Positions 17,566-25,037 of a stretch of 64,000 bases of DNA are shown here, one piece after another. Source of the DNA: Ramlibacter sp. (GTDB taxonomy: Bacteria; Pseudomonadota; Gammaproteobacteria; Burkholderiales; Burkholderiaceae_C); NCBI GenBank assembly GCA_019635435.1, contig JAHBZM010000001.1:1736001-1800000 (forward strand). The letters run 5' to 3'. Within the stretch, counting starts at the first letter, position 1, and every line of letters starts with the position of its first letter. Position numbers and translations under genes: made by a program. Under the pieces are notes generated by a model that was not told the DNA's origin, did no database searches, and worked only from the letters and a program-made list of their open reading frames with translations.

Positions 17566-18767
17566 GGCTGCTCCGCCAGAAACGCCTTCACCAGCGGCGC
17601 CAGCAGCGCCACGATCTCGTCGGCCTCGGCGGTGCTCAGGATCAGCGGGGGCACCAGCCGGATCACGCTGTCGGCCGTCACGCTGATCAGCAGGCCGGCC
17701 TCGGCGGCGCGCAGGGTCAGGGCGCCGCAGGGGCGGGCCAGTTCCACGCCAATCATCAGGCCCTGGCCGCGGATCTCCTTCACGCCTTCAAGGCCGCCCA
17801 GCTCGCGTTCCAGCGCCGAGCGCAGGTGGGCGCCCACGGTGGCGGCGTTGGCCAGCAGGCCGTCTTCTTCCATGATGCGCAGCGTCTCCACGCCGGCGCG
17901 CATGGCCAGCGGGTTGCCGCCAAAGGTGGTGCCATGGTTGCCGGGCTGGAAGATGTTGGCGGCCTTGGGGCCTGCCACCACCGCGCCGATGGGCACGCCC
18001 GAGCCCAGGCCCTTGGCCAGCGGCATCACGTCGGGCTGGATGCCGGCCCACTGGTGGGCAAACCACTTGCCGGTGCGGCCCATGCCGCATTGCACTTCGT
18101 CAATCATGAGCAGCCAGTCTTTCTGGTTGCACAGCTCGCGCACCTGCTTCAGGTATTCCACGCGCATCGGGTTCACGCCGCCTTCGCCCTGGATGGTTTC
18201 AAAGAACACGGCCACCACGTTGGGGTTGCCTTCGGTGGCTTTCTTGAGTGCCTCGATGTCATTGAGCGGCACCCGCACAAAGCCCTCGACCAGCGGGCCA
18301 AAGCCCTTTTGCACCTTCTCGTTGCCGGTGGCCGACAGCGTGGCAATGCTGCGGCCATGAAAGGCCTTTTCGTACACCACGATCTCGGGCCGCGCTATGC
18401 CCTTGTCATGGCCGTATTTGCGGGCCAGCTTCAGGGCCGCCTCGTTGGCTTCCAGGCCCGTGGAACAGAAGAACACATTGGTCATGCCCGACAGCTCCAC
18501 CAGCCGCGCCGCCAGCGCTTCCTGGCCGGGCACGTGGTAGTAGTTGGAGCTGTGGATGATCTTGCTGATCTGGTCCTGCAGGGCCGGCACCAGCTTGGGG
18601 TGGTTGTGGCCCAGGGTGTTGACCGCGATGCCGCCCAGCGCGTCAAGGTACTGCTTGCCGTTGACGTCCCACACGCGCACGCCCTGGCCATGCGACAGGG
18701 CAATCGGGACGCGGGCGTAGGTGTTCATCACGTGGGGCGACGAAGCTTCGGGCAGGGCGGTGGTCAT
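17562..18767 (-). CDS. argD: Acetylornithine aminotransferase family protein
   Basis: The 401-residue class III PLP aminotransferase acts in arginine synthesis, converting N-acetylglutamate semialdehyde and glutamate to acetylornithine and 2-oxoglutarate. FFCSTGLEANEAALKLAR binds the PLP phosphate, LMIDEVQCGMGRTGKWFA holds the cofactor aspartate, and MPLAKGLGSGVPIGAV contains the Schiff-base lysine. The start at 18767 has GGAGG eight bases upstream. An in-frame extension 129 bases upstream runs through the leader hairpin and is unlikely. It is translationally coupled to argF. Confidence 0.95.
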   Translation of the reverse strand: MTTALPEASSPHVMNTYARVPIALSHGQGVRVWDVNGKQYLDALGGIAVNTLGHNHPKLVPALQDQISKIIHSSNYYHVPGQEALAARLVELSGMTNVFFCSTGLEANEAALKLARKYGHDKGIARPEIVVYEKAFHGRSIATLSATGNEKVQKGFGPLVEGFVRVPLNDIEALKKATEGNPNVVAVFFETIQGEGGVNPMRVEYLKQVRELCNQKDWLLMIDEVQCGMGRTGKWFAHQWAGIQPDVMPLAKGLGSGVPIGAVVAGPKAANIFQPGNHGTTFGGNPLAMRAGVETLRIMEEDGLLANAATVGAHLRSALERELGGLEGVKEIRGQGLMIGVELARPCGALTLRAAEAGLLISVTADSVIRLVPPLILSTAEADEIVALLAPLVKAFLAEQP

Positions 18768-18778
18768 GCGGGTCCTCC

Positions 18779-18812
18779 AAAAAACAAAGCGGCCCAACGA
18801 AAAGTGGGGCCG
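18779..18812 (-). terminator. Terminator-like hairpin in the argD leader (possible attenuator)
   Basis: Read on the minus strand, CGGCCC (18812-18807) pairs with GGGCCG (18795-18790). The stem extends past one mismatch and is closed by a U-rich five-base loop. A run CTTTGTTTTTT follows directly and ends just before the argD ribosome site. There is no minus-strand gene upstream that would need a terminator here. A conditional terminator controlling argD-argF is therefore possible; an obvious leader peptide or competing stem was not found. Confidence 0.5.
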
Positions 18813-18851
18813 TTGAAACGCGATTTTAGGCGCACAGTTTGCTAGGCTTGG

Positions 18852-18920
18852 TTGACAATTCCGCATCACAGCGATGCGCCGCCGGAGCCGTCCCAAGTCT
18901 TATATAAGATACAATACTTG
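18852..18920. promoter_or_regulatory. Divergent promoter region with CTTATATAAG palindrome
   Basis: The region between argD and the DUF3579 gene contains TTGACA at 18852-18857, the perfect 10-bp palindrome CTTATATAAG at 18899-18908, and outer arms CAAGT (18894-18898) and ACTTG (18916-18920). TACAAT at 18910-18915 is a likely -10 box. The AT-rich island stands out in GC-rich surroundings, so a promoter is very likely. TCTTATATAAGA-like palindromes have been linked to GntR-type regulators of central metabolism in Burkholderiales; applying that here is only a guess. Confidence 0.5.
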
Positions 18921-18979
18921 TGCGCCGCAGCAATCAGCGATCCTGATGCCGGCGCCCCATTCCAGAACGTCTCTACCCG

Positions 18980-19294
18980 ATGGTCTCCGACGCCGCCAAA
19001 GAAGTCTTCATCCAGGGCCTCACCCGTGACGGGAAGACCTTTCGCCCCAGCGACTGGGCCGAACGGCTGGCGGGCGTGATGAGCTCGTTCCGCCCCGGCG
19101 GCGCCCATCCCGGCAGCCACCTGGGCTACTCGCCCTGGTGCGTGCCCACTGTCATCAACGGCGTCAAGTGCGTGATCGTCAACCGCGAGCTGCGCGACCT
19201 GGAACCCATGGCCTGGGACTTCTGCCTGAACTTTGCCCGGGACAACGACCTGCAGGTGGCCGAGGCCTGCCTGGTGCCTGAACCCAAGAGCTGA
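18980..19294 (+). CDS. DUF3579 family protein
   Basis: The 104-residue soluble protein matches the DUF3579 family pattern: FIQGLTRDGKTFRPSDWAERLAGVMSSF, then YSPWCVPTVINGVKCVIVNREL and PMAWDFCLNFARDNDLQV. The family is common in betaproteobacteria and is often found beside argD/argF, as here, but its function is unknown. The ATG at 18980 is the first good start after the AT-rich promoter. Two conserved cysteines and an aromatic pattern suggest a small fold, with no catalytic motif I can name. Confidence 0.85.
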   Translation: MVSDAAKEVFIQGLTRDGKTFRPSDWAERLAGVMSSFRPGGAHPGSHLGYSPWCVPTVINGVKCVIVNRELRDLEPMAWDFCLNFARDNDLQVAEACLVPEPKS

Positions 19295-19297
19295 TCA

Positions 19298-19349
19298 GTT
19301 GGGGACAGAGCGGCGGGGCGCTGCGCGCGTGCGCCGGTCTGTCCCCAAC
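19298..19349. repeat. GGGGACAGA-type inverted repeat (REP-like element)
   Basis: A perfect 12-bp inverted repeat, GTTGGGGACAGA at 19298-19309 and its complement at 19338-19349, encloses a 28-base GC-rich loop that can itself pair. It lies directly after the DUF3579 stop and next to the bidirectional terminator. TTGGGGACAGAC-type ends are known from REP elements mobilised by RAYT-type transposases in proteobacteria. No transposase is present here. Confidence 0.55.
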
Positions 19350-19375
19350 AAAAAACCGCCCGAAGGCGGTTTTTT
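19350..19375. terminator. Bidirectional rho-independent terminator
   Basis: AAAAAACCGCC, a CGAA tetraloop and GGCGGTTTTTT form a symmetrical hairpin with A and T runs on either side. It sits between the convergent DUF3579 gene and rpsT and should stop transcription from both directions. Confidence 0.85.
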
Positions 19376-19445
19376 GCTTTGCTGGCAGCGCACCCGTTTC
19401 AAACGGCGCAGCGGCGGGGCCGCTGCGGGCTGTTTGCCTGAAACG

Positions 19446-19754
19446 TCAGGCGGCGGCTTGGGCCAGGGACAGTGCCTTGACCTTGGCGGACAGGCGGCTC
19501 TTGTCGCGAGCGGCCTTGTTCTTGTGGAAAATCTGCTTGTCGGCCACGGAGTCGACAATGCTCTGGGCCTTGGCGAAGGCTTCAGTGGCCTTGGCCTTGT
19601 CGCCAGCGGCAACGGCCTTCTCGACGTTCTTGACGGCGGTGCGGTACTTGGAGCGCAGCGAGGTGTTCGCGGCGTTGATCTTCACGTCCTGGCGGACGCG
19701 CTTGCGGCCCGACGCGAGGCGCGGGTTCTTCTTTTTGGGTTTGGCTGAGGCCAT
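19446..19754 (-). CDS. rpsT: 30S ribosomal protein S20
   Basis: The 102-residue basic protein begins MASAKPKKKNPRLASGRKR and continues with the helical S20 pattern (NTSLRSKYRTAVKNVEKAV, then KAQSIVDSVADKQIFHKNKAARDKSRL). It binds 16S rRNA early in small-subunit assembly. Length is slightly above the E. coli protein (87 residues), usual for betaproteobacteria. A ribosome site (AAGGAATC) precedes the ATG. It is divergent from murJ, with 75 bases between the starts, and ends near a strong terminator. Confidence 0.97.
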   Translation of the reverse strand: MASAKPKKKNPRLASGRKRVRQDVKINAANTSLRSKYRTAVKNVEKAVAAGDKAKATEAFAKAQSIVDSVADKQIFHKNKAARDKSRLSAKVKALSLAQAAA

Positions 19755-19829
19755 GGTGTTGATTCCTTGTGTCTGAGGATGATGCCAGCAAAGCCCTCAA
19801 TTATAGCCGAGCCGGCTACACTCGCCCCG

Positions 19830-21395
19830 GTGACCCTTTTCAAAGCCGCTTCCACCGTCTCCCTGCTGACCCTGGCTTCGCGTGTGAGCGGCCTGGTGCG
19901 CGACCTGCTCATGGCGTCGGCCTTTGGCGCCAGCGCCCTGACCGACGCCTTTTACGTCGCCTTCCGCATCCCCAACCTGTTCCGGCGCTTGTTTGGCGAA
20001 GGCGCGTTCAGCCAGGCCTTTGTGCCCGCGCTGGCCGCCTCGCGCGAGAAAAACGGCGAGCCCGCCACCCGGCAACTGATCGACAGCGTGGCCACGGTGC
20101 TGTCCTGGGTGCTGGTGGCCACCTGCGTGGTGGGGGTGCTGTGCGCGCCGCTGCTGGTCTGGGCCCTGGCCAGCGGGCTGCGCCAGGAGCCCCAGGGCTT
20201 TGAGGCCGCCGTGCGCATGACGCGCTGGATGTTCCCGTACATCGGCTTCATGTCGCTGGTGGCGCTGGCGGCGGGCATTCTCAACACCTGGAAGCGCTAC
20301 GCCGTGCCGGCCGCGACGCCGGTGCTGCTCAACCTGAGCATGATCGCCGCGGCGTGGTGGGGCGCGCCGTGGTTCCAGTCGCGCGGCATCGAGCCGATCT
20401 TTGCCATGGCGGCCGGCGTGATGCTGGGCGGCGTGCTCCAGCTGGGCGTGCAGGTGCCGGCGCTGCGCCGGCTGGGCCTGTTGCCGCGGATCCGTTTTCG
20501 CTGGGCGGGCCTGGTCGAGGCCTGGCAGGACCCGGGCACGCGGCTGATTGCCCGCATGATGCTGCCCGCGCTGCTGGGCGTGAGCGTGGCGCAGATCTCG
20601 CTGCTGATCAACACGCAGATCGCGTCGCACCTGGCCCCGGGCAGCGTGAGCTGGCTGTTCTATGCCGACCGGCTCATGGAATTCCCCACGGCGCTGCTGG
20701 GCGTGGCGCTGGGCGTGGTGCTCACGCCGCAACTGGCGGCGGCCCGCGCCGCCGATGACGCGCAGCGCTACTCCGCCATGCTCGACTGGGGCTTGCGGCT
20801 GGTGGTGCTGCTGTCGGTGCCCAGCGCGGTCGCGCTGCTGACCTTTGCCACGCCGCTGGTGGCCACGCTGTTTCACCGCGGGGCGTTCCAGGACAGCGAC
20901 GTGTCCCAGGTCTCGGTGGCCCTGGCGGGCTATGGCGCGGGGCTGGTCGGGCTGGTGGCCATCAAGGTGCTGGCGCCCGGCTTCTACGCGCGGCAGGACC
21001 TGCGCACGCCGGTGCGCATCGCGGTGGCCGTGCTGGTCATCACCCAGCTGCTCAATCTGGTGCTGGTGCCCTGGCTGCAGCATGCGGGGCTGGCGCTGTC
21101 CATTGGCCTGGGGGCGCTCATCAACGCGGCCTGGCTGCTGATGGGGCTGCGGCGCCGGGGCGCTTACCAGCCCGTGGCGGGCTGGGGCGTGTTCCTGTTG
21201 CAGGTGCTGGCCGCCAGTGCCTTGCTGGCCGTGTTCCTGATGTGGGGTGCGCATGCCTTTGCCTGGGTGGAGCTGGGTGGCGCGGGTTTCCGGCGCATCG
21301 GCCTGCTGGCGCTGATGATGGCGGGCGCCGTGGCGATCTACTTTGCCGCGCTCGCCGCGGCGGGGCTGAAACTGCGGCAGTTTGTGCGAAATTAG
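19830..21395 (+). CDS. murJ: Lipid II flippase MurJ (MviN)
   Basis: The 521-residue inner-membrane protein of the MOP superfamily flips lipid II for peptidoglycan synthesis. It starts VTLFKAASTVSLLTLASRVSGLVRDLLMA, the conserved first helix with its arginines, and continues with ALTDAFYVAFRIPNLFRRLFGEGAFSQAFVP. About 14 hydrophobic segments follow. The start is taken as GTG at 19830 because conserved homology begins there; an ATG 63 bases upstream lies in the rpsT promoter area. It is followed 55 bases later by the SirB1-like gene on the same strand. Confidence 0.95.
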   Translation: MTLFKAASTVSLLTLASRVSGLVRDLLMASAFGASALTDAFYVAFRIPNLFRRLFGEGAFSQAFVPALAASREKNGEPATRQLIDSVATVLSWVLVATCVVGVLCAPLLVWALASGLRQEPQGFEAAVRMTRWMFPYIGFMSLVALAAGILNTWKRYAVPAATPVLLNLSMIAAAWWGAPWFQSRGIEPIFAMAAGVMLGGVLQLGVQVPALRRLGLLPRIRFRWAGLVEAWQDPGTRLIARMMLPALLGVSVAQISLLINTQIASHLAPGSVSWLFYADRLMEFPTALLGVALGVVLTPQLAAARAADDAQRYSAMLDWGLRLVVLLSVPSAVALLTFATPLVATLFHRGAFQDSDVSQVSVALAGYGAGLVGLVAIKVLAPGFYARQDLRTPVRIAVAVLVITQLLNLVLVPWLQHAGLALSIGLGALINAAWLLMGLRRRGAYQPVAGWGVFLLQVLAASALLAVFLMWGAHAFAWVELGGAGFRRIGLLALMMAGAVAIYFAALAAAGLKLRQFVRN

Positions 21396-21450
21396 CCGCA
21401 GGCGCGGCCCTGGCGGTTGACGCCTTCGGCGCGGTCCACTACAAATACTC

Positions 21451-22302
21451 ATGCCGCTCAGCCTGATCGCACCGACACCGCTGGAATATTTTGCTTCCCT
21501 GGTCCAGAGCGACGACCACTTTCCCCTGCTGGAGGCCGCGGCCAGCCTGGCCCAGGACGAATACCCGGACCTTGACGTCCAGCAGGTGCTGGGTGATGTG
21601 GACCAGTTGCTGGCGCGCCTGAAGCGCCGCCTGCCGTCCGATGCCGGCCCGCTGCAGCGGCTGCGCGCGCTCAACCAGTTTTTCTTTCGCGACCTGAGCT
21701 TTGGCGGCAACGTCAACGACTACTACGACCCCGACAACAGCTACCTGCACGCGGTGCTGCGCACGCGGCGCGGCATTCCGATCTCGCTGGCCGTGCTGTG
21801 GATGGAGCTGGCCCAAGGGCTGGGCCTGCACGCGCGGGGCGTGGGGTTTCCGGGGCATTTCATGGTCAAGGTCAACCTGCCCAAGGGCCAGGTGGTGATC
21901 GACCCCTTCACGGGCCTGTCGCTCAGCCGCGAGGAGCTGTCGGAGCGGCTGGAGCCCTACCGTCGCAGCAGCGGCCTGGTGGATGAGTTCGAGGTGCCGC
22001 TGGGCCTGTACCTGCAGGCCGCCCCGGCGCGCGACATCATTGGCCGCATGCTGCGCAACCTCAAGGAGGTTCACACCACGCAGGAAGACTGGCAGCGCCT
22101 GATTGCCGTGCAGGACCGCCTGGTCATCCTGTTCCCGCAGGCCTGGTCCGAGTACCGTGACCGCGGGCTGGCGCACGCCGAGCAGGGCCACCCGGCGCAG
22201 GCCGTGGAAGACATCGAAACCTACCTGGTGAACGCGCAGGACGCCCTGGACATCGACGCCATGGCCGACCGCGTGGCCCTGCTGCGGCGCGAACGCAGCT
22301 GA
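21451..22302 (+). CDS. SirB1 family protein (transglutaminase-like plus TPR)
   Basis: The 283-residue cytoplasmic protein has the SirB1 N-terminal region with NDYYDPDNSYLHAVLRTRRGIPISLAVLWMELA (about residues 88-120) and GVGFPGHFMVKV. This is a transglutaminase-like fold in which the usual catalytic cysteine is replaced. Its C-terminal third is TPR-like (VILFPQAWSEYRDRGLAHAEQG). Family function is not established. It follows murJ and is convergent with the ParA gene; 19 bases separate the ends. Confidence 0.85.
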   Translation: MPLSLIAPTPLEYFASLVQSDDHFPLLEAAASLAQDEYPDLDVQQVLGDVDQLLARLKRRLPSDAGPLQRLRALNQFFFRDLSFGGNVNDYYDPDNSYLHAVLRTRRGIPISLAVLWMELAQGLGLHARGVGFPGHFMVKVNLPKGQVVIDPFTGLSLSREELSERLEPYRRSSGLVDEFEVPLGLYLQAAPARDIIGRMLRNLKEVHTTQEDWQRLIAVQDRLVILFPQAWSEYRDRGLAHAEQGHPAQAVEDIETYLVNAQDALDIDAMADRVALLRRERS

Positions 22303-22321
22303 ATGCCGCGCCGCGCGGGCT

Positions 22322-23206
22322 TCAGGCGCCGCGCTTGAGGAACTGGGGAATCTGCGTCACCTCGCCCGGGTTGACGGCGCGCGGCAACGAAGGCTTGTGG
22401 GCCGGCTGCACCGGCACGGCGGCGGGCCGCGAGGTGGCGGCGTAGGCCGACAGGCGGCCCCCATGAATCAACGACTCCTGGGCCGGCATCAGGCTCTCGG
22501 GCCGCGAGCTGCCCAGCCGCGTGGGCCGCACCACGGTCCGCGTGGTGGGGGACGGGTCGTTGGCGGCCTGCACCGGGTGCAGCAACGGCTTCATCCATTC
22601 AATCAGCGGCTGCCATTGCGCAAGGTCGGTGGCGGCCTGGCTTGGTGACAGGTCGAAGATCGTCAGCCCGCGTTCCAGGCAGCGCACATACATCTGGGTT
22701 TCGCGCAGCACACCCAGGAAGGGCAGGTTCAGGCCTTCGGACCACTGGCGCAGGGTTTCGGCGGCGTTGGTGCGGCCGTCGATGCGCATGCCCACGGTGG
22801 CCAGTTGGCAGCGGCCGCTGGCCACGCGCGGCAGGGCCATGAGTTCGGCATGGCAGGCCGCGGCCGATTCACGGTCGAACACCGAGTGGCACACCGGCAT
22901 GATGATCGCGTCGGCAAACATCACCACGCGCGCCAGTTCAAAGCCGTGCAGGCCGCCGGGCGTGTCCAGCACCACATGGGTGATGCCGGTGGGCACGCGC
23001 AGGGTGTTTTTCTGGTCGAGCGCCCAGGGCGCGATGGCGGGCAGGGCGGGGTCGCGGCGCTTGAGCCAGGCCCGGCTGGACTGCTGGCGGTCCACATCGC
23101 CCAGCATCACGGCGCTGCCCTGCCGCGCGCTCCACGCCGCAATGTGGGCGGCCAGCGTGCTCTTGCCGCTGCCCCCCTTGCGGTTGACGATTGCGATGAC
23201 CGGCAT
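22322..23206 (-). CDS. Orphan ParA/MinD-type ATPase
   Basis: The 294-residue P-loop ATPase begins MPVIAIVNRKGGSGKSTLAAH, a deviant Walker A with the signature lysine of ParA/MinD proteins. The Walker A' and B regions follow (MLGDVDRQQSSRAWLKRR; THVVLDTPGG). From about residue 215 to the end, the tail is Pro/Arg/Ser-rich and probably disordered. No parB, parS-like cluster, chemotaxis or flagellar gene is adjacent, so its cargo is unknown. GGAGG lies five bases before the ATG. An 18-bp palindrome is found 28 bases upstream. Confidence 0.88.
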   Translation of the reverse strand: MPVIAIVNRKGGSGKSTLAAHIAAWSARQGSAVMLGDVDRQQSSRAWLKRRDPALPAIAPWALDQKNTLRVPTGITHVVLDTPGGLHGFELARVVMFADAIIMPVCHSVFDRESAAACHAELMALPRVASGRCQLATVGMRIDGRTNAAETLRQWSEGLNLPFLGVLRETQMYVRCLERGLTIFDLSPSQAATDLAQWQPLIEWMKPLLHPVQAANDPSPTTRTVVRPTRLGSSRPESLMPAQESLIHGGRLSAYAATSRPAAVPVQPAHKPSLPRAVNPGEVTQIPQFLKRGA

Positions 23207-23233
23207 TGATGCCTCCAAACGGTACGAAAGAAA

Positions 23234-23251
23234 CAGTTTGGTACAAAACTG
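23234..23251. promoter_or_regulatory. Palindromic operator candidate upstream of the ParA gene
   Basis: CAGTTTGGTACAAAACTG is an inverted repeat with perfect six-base arms and a six-base centre. It lies 28 bases before the ParA start, and GGTAC is repeated 20 bases away at 23221-23225. The position suits repression of a minus-strand promoter. The ParA protein has no obvious helix-turn-helix, so a separate regulator would be needed. Confidence 0.4.
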
Positions 23252-23283
23252 GCCGAAAGTCCAGACTGCGCCTGCATTCAGCG

Positions 23284-24285
23284 CTAGGAATTTTGTAGCA
23301 ACGCAACGTCGGCCGAAGGCGAGCCGCCGGGCCCGAAGCGGTGCCAGGCGCGTCGCAGCTGGGTGTCGGAACTGAACCCGGCCTGCGCTGCCGCCTGGGT
23401 CACGTTCAGGCCCGAGCGCAGTGCCATCTGCGCCGTGGCCAGCCGGATGCGGCGCAGGTACTGCAGCGGTGCAATGCCCGCATGGGCCAGAAACAGCCGC
23501 GTCAGGTGGCGCGGCGAGGTGTGGCCCGCTTCGGCCATGCGGGCCACGGTCCAGGCCGCCTGGGGCCGGGCGCAGACCGCGTCCTGCACGCGGTGCAGCG
23601 CCGGGTGCAGGTGCTGCCGGTAGCCCAGGAACGGTGACAGCGCCGCGTCGCCCGGGCCGCGTCGCAGCGGCACCACCAGCGCCTGCGCCACGCGCGCCGC
23701 CAGCGCCGGCCCGCACAGGGCCGTGACGCGGTGCAGCGCCAGGTCCACGCCCGTGGTGACCCCCGCGCTGCTGTAGACCGGCGGGTCTTCCACGAAAACC
23801 CGGTTGGCCTCCACGCGGCAGCCCGGTGCGGTGGCCTGCAGTTCGTCCAGGTGCTGGTGGTGGGTGGTGGCCTGGCGCTCGACCAGCAGGCCCGCGTGTG
23901 CGGCCAGCACGGCGCCGGCGCAGATGCTCATCAGTTCCTGAGTGCCTTGCTGGAGGCGCAGGCCGCGCAGCCAGTGAAGAACCTCCTGCGCCTCGGGCGA
24001 ATCGACCCGGGTCACCGGCCCCGGCTGCCCCGACACCACCACCCATGCGGGCTCGGGCAGGTCGCGGGGCAGGGGCTCCAGGCCCGTCAGCTGCAGACCC
24101 AGCGGGCTGGTGCTGGTCGGGCGCGGGCCGACAAAGTGCAGCACAAAGCGCGCCGGTTGTCCGCTGGCCTGAAGCTGCTGGTTGGCTGCGCGCAGCACTT
24201 CGGCCGGGCCGGCCCAATCGAGCACCAGGCTGTCAGGCAGCAGCACGAACAGCACATGGATCGGGGCCGGATCAGGCGGGCTCAT
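23284..24285 (-). CDS. GlxA-family transcriptional regulator (DJ-1/PfpI domain plus AraC HTH)
   Basis: The 333-residue protein has a glutamine-amidotransferase-like DJ-1 domain (residues 8-190; MSICAGAVLAAHAGLL contains the nucleophile-position cysteine). A C-terminal AraC/XylS pair of helix-turn-helix motifs follows (TVARMAEAGHTSPRHLTRLF and VTQAAAQAGFSSDTQLRRAW). Such proteins activate genes for amine or carnitine-type catabolism, but the target here is unknown. Its start overlaps the upstream DJ-1 gene by 14 bases, so the two are expressed together and may sense the same ligand. Confidence 0.88.
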   Translation of the reverse strand: MSPPDPAPIHVLFVLLPDSLVLDWAGPAEVLRAANQQLQASGQPARFVLHFVGPRPTSTSPLGLQLTGLEPLPRDLPEPAWVVVSGQPGPVTRVDSPEAQEVLHWLRGLRLQQGTQELMSICAGAVLAAHAGLLVERQATTHHQHLDELQATAPGCRVEANRVFVEDPPVYSSAGVTTGVDLALHRVTALCGPALAARVAQALVVPLRRGPGDAALSPFLGYRQHLHPALHRVQDAVCARPQAAWTVARMAEAGHTSPRHLTRLFLAHAGIAPLQYLRRIRLATAQMALRSGLNVTQAAAQAGFSSDTQLRRAWHRFGPGGSPSADVALLQNS

Positions 24286-24883
24286 CTGCCACCCAGCGGT
24301 AGTCCATCTGGCGCGCGGTGCGCTCGGCCAGCGCGTGGCCGGCCAGCCGCGCCACCAGATGCAGGCTCATGTCGATGCCGGCGCTGATGCCGGCCGAGGT
24401 GACCAGGCTGCCGCGGTCCACCCAGCGCCGGCCCTGCAGCACGCGCAGCGCCGGAAAGCGATGGCGCAGGTCGGCCACGTCTTCCCAGTGGGTGGTGACC
24501 TCGCCCCCGGTGACCACGCCACTGGCCGCGAGCAGGAAGGCGCCGGTGCACACCGACGCGGTCAGCGGCGCATGGCGAGCGGTGGCGGCAATCCAGGCCA
24601 GGGTCTGCGGGCAGGCCAGTGGCGCATCGACCACGCCACCGGGCACGATGAGCAGGTCGGTGGGCGGACAGCTGCCGAAGCCGTGTTCCGGCAGCACGCG
24701 CAACCCGGCCCGGGCCTGGATGGCCTGGCCGTCGCGCGAGACGCAGGCCACCTCGAACAGCGGCGGTTCCTGCGGCGCCGTGCGTGCGTGGACCCGGCTT
24801 GCGGTGGTGAAGACTTCATACGGGCCGGCGAAGTCCAGCACCTCCACGGCCTCGAACACCAGGATGTGGACGCGCGTGGTCAT
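24272..24883 (-). CDS. DJ-1/PfpI family protein (isonitrile hydratase-like)
   Basis: The 203-residue single-domain protein has VHILVFEAVEVLDFAGPYEVF at the N-terminus, the nucleophile elbow TASVCTGAFLLAASG (about residues 108-122), TTHWEDVADLRHRFP and VTSAGISAGIDMSLHLVARLAG. This set is typical of the isonitrile hydratase/ThiJ subgroup. The substrate is unknown. It is the first gene of a two-gene unit with the GlxA-type regulator. Its promoter should lie in 24884-25030, which separates it from the end of purM and in which I see no clear operator. Confidence 0.85.
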   Translation of the reverse strand: MTTRVHILVFEAVEVLDFAGPYEVFTTASRVHARTAPQEPPLFEVACVSRDGQAIQARAGLRVLPEHGFGSCPPTDLLIVPGGVVDAPLACPQTLAWIAATARHAPLTASVCTGAFLLAASGVVTGGEVTTHWEDVADLRHRFPALRVLQGRRWVDRGSLVTSAGISAGIDMSLHLVARLAGHALAERTARQMDYRWVADEPA

Positions 24884-25037
24884 GGCAGCGTGACCTCGCT
24901 GGCAATCAAATCAAGACATGAACGCATGGGCTGACCTCTACAGAAGATTGACGGGAGTCCAAATTCTGCGCGGATCAGCGCCGGCCCGCCACTCATGGGC
25001 GGACCAGTTTCGGTCAATTCAGGACATCAGGGCCGGG

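Noticed and set aside
22322..24217. One continuous 631-codon minus-strand frame joining the GlxA region and ParA
   Set aside because: Its first part is out of frame with the real GlxA-type gene. The ParA protein begins at its own ATG with GGAGG, so this is not a fusion.
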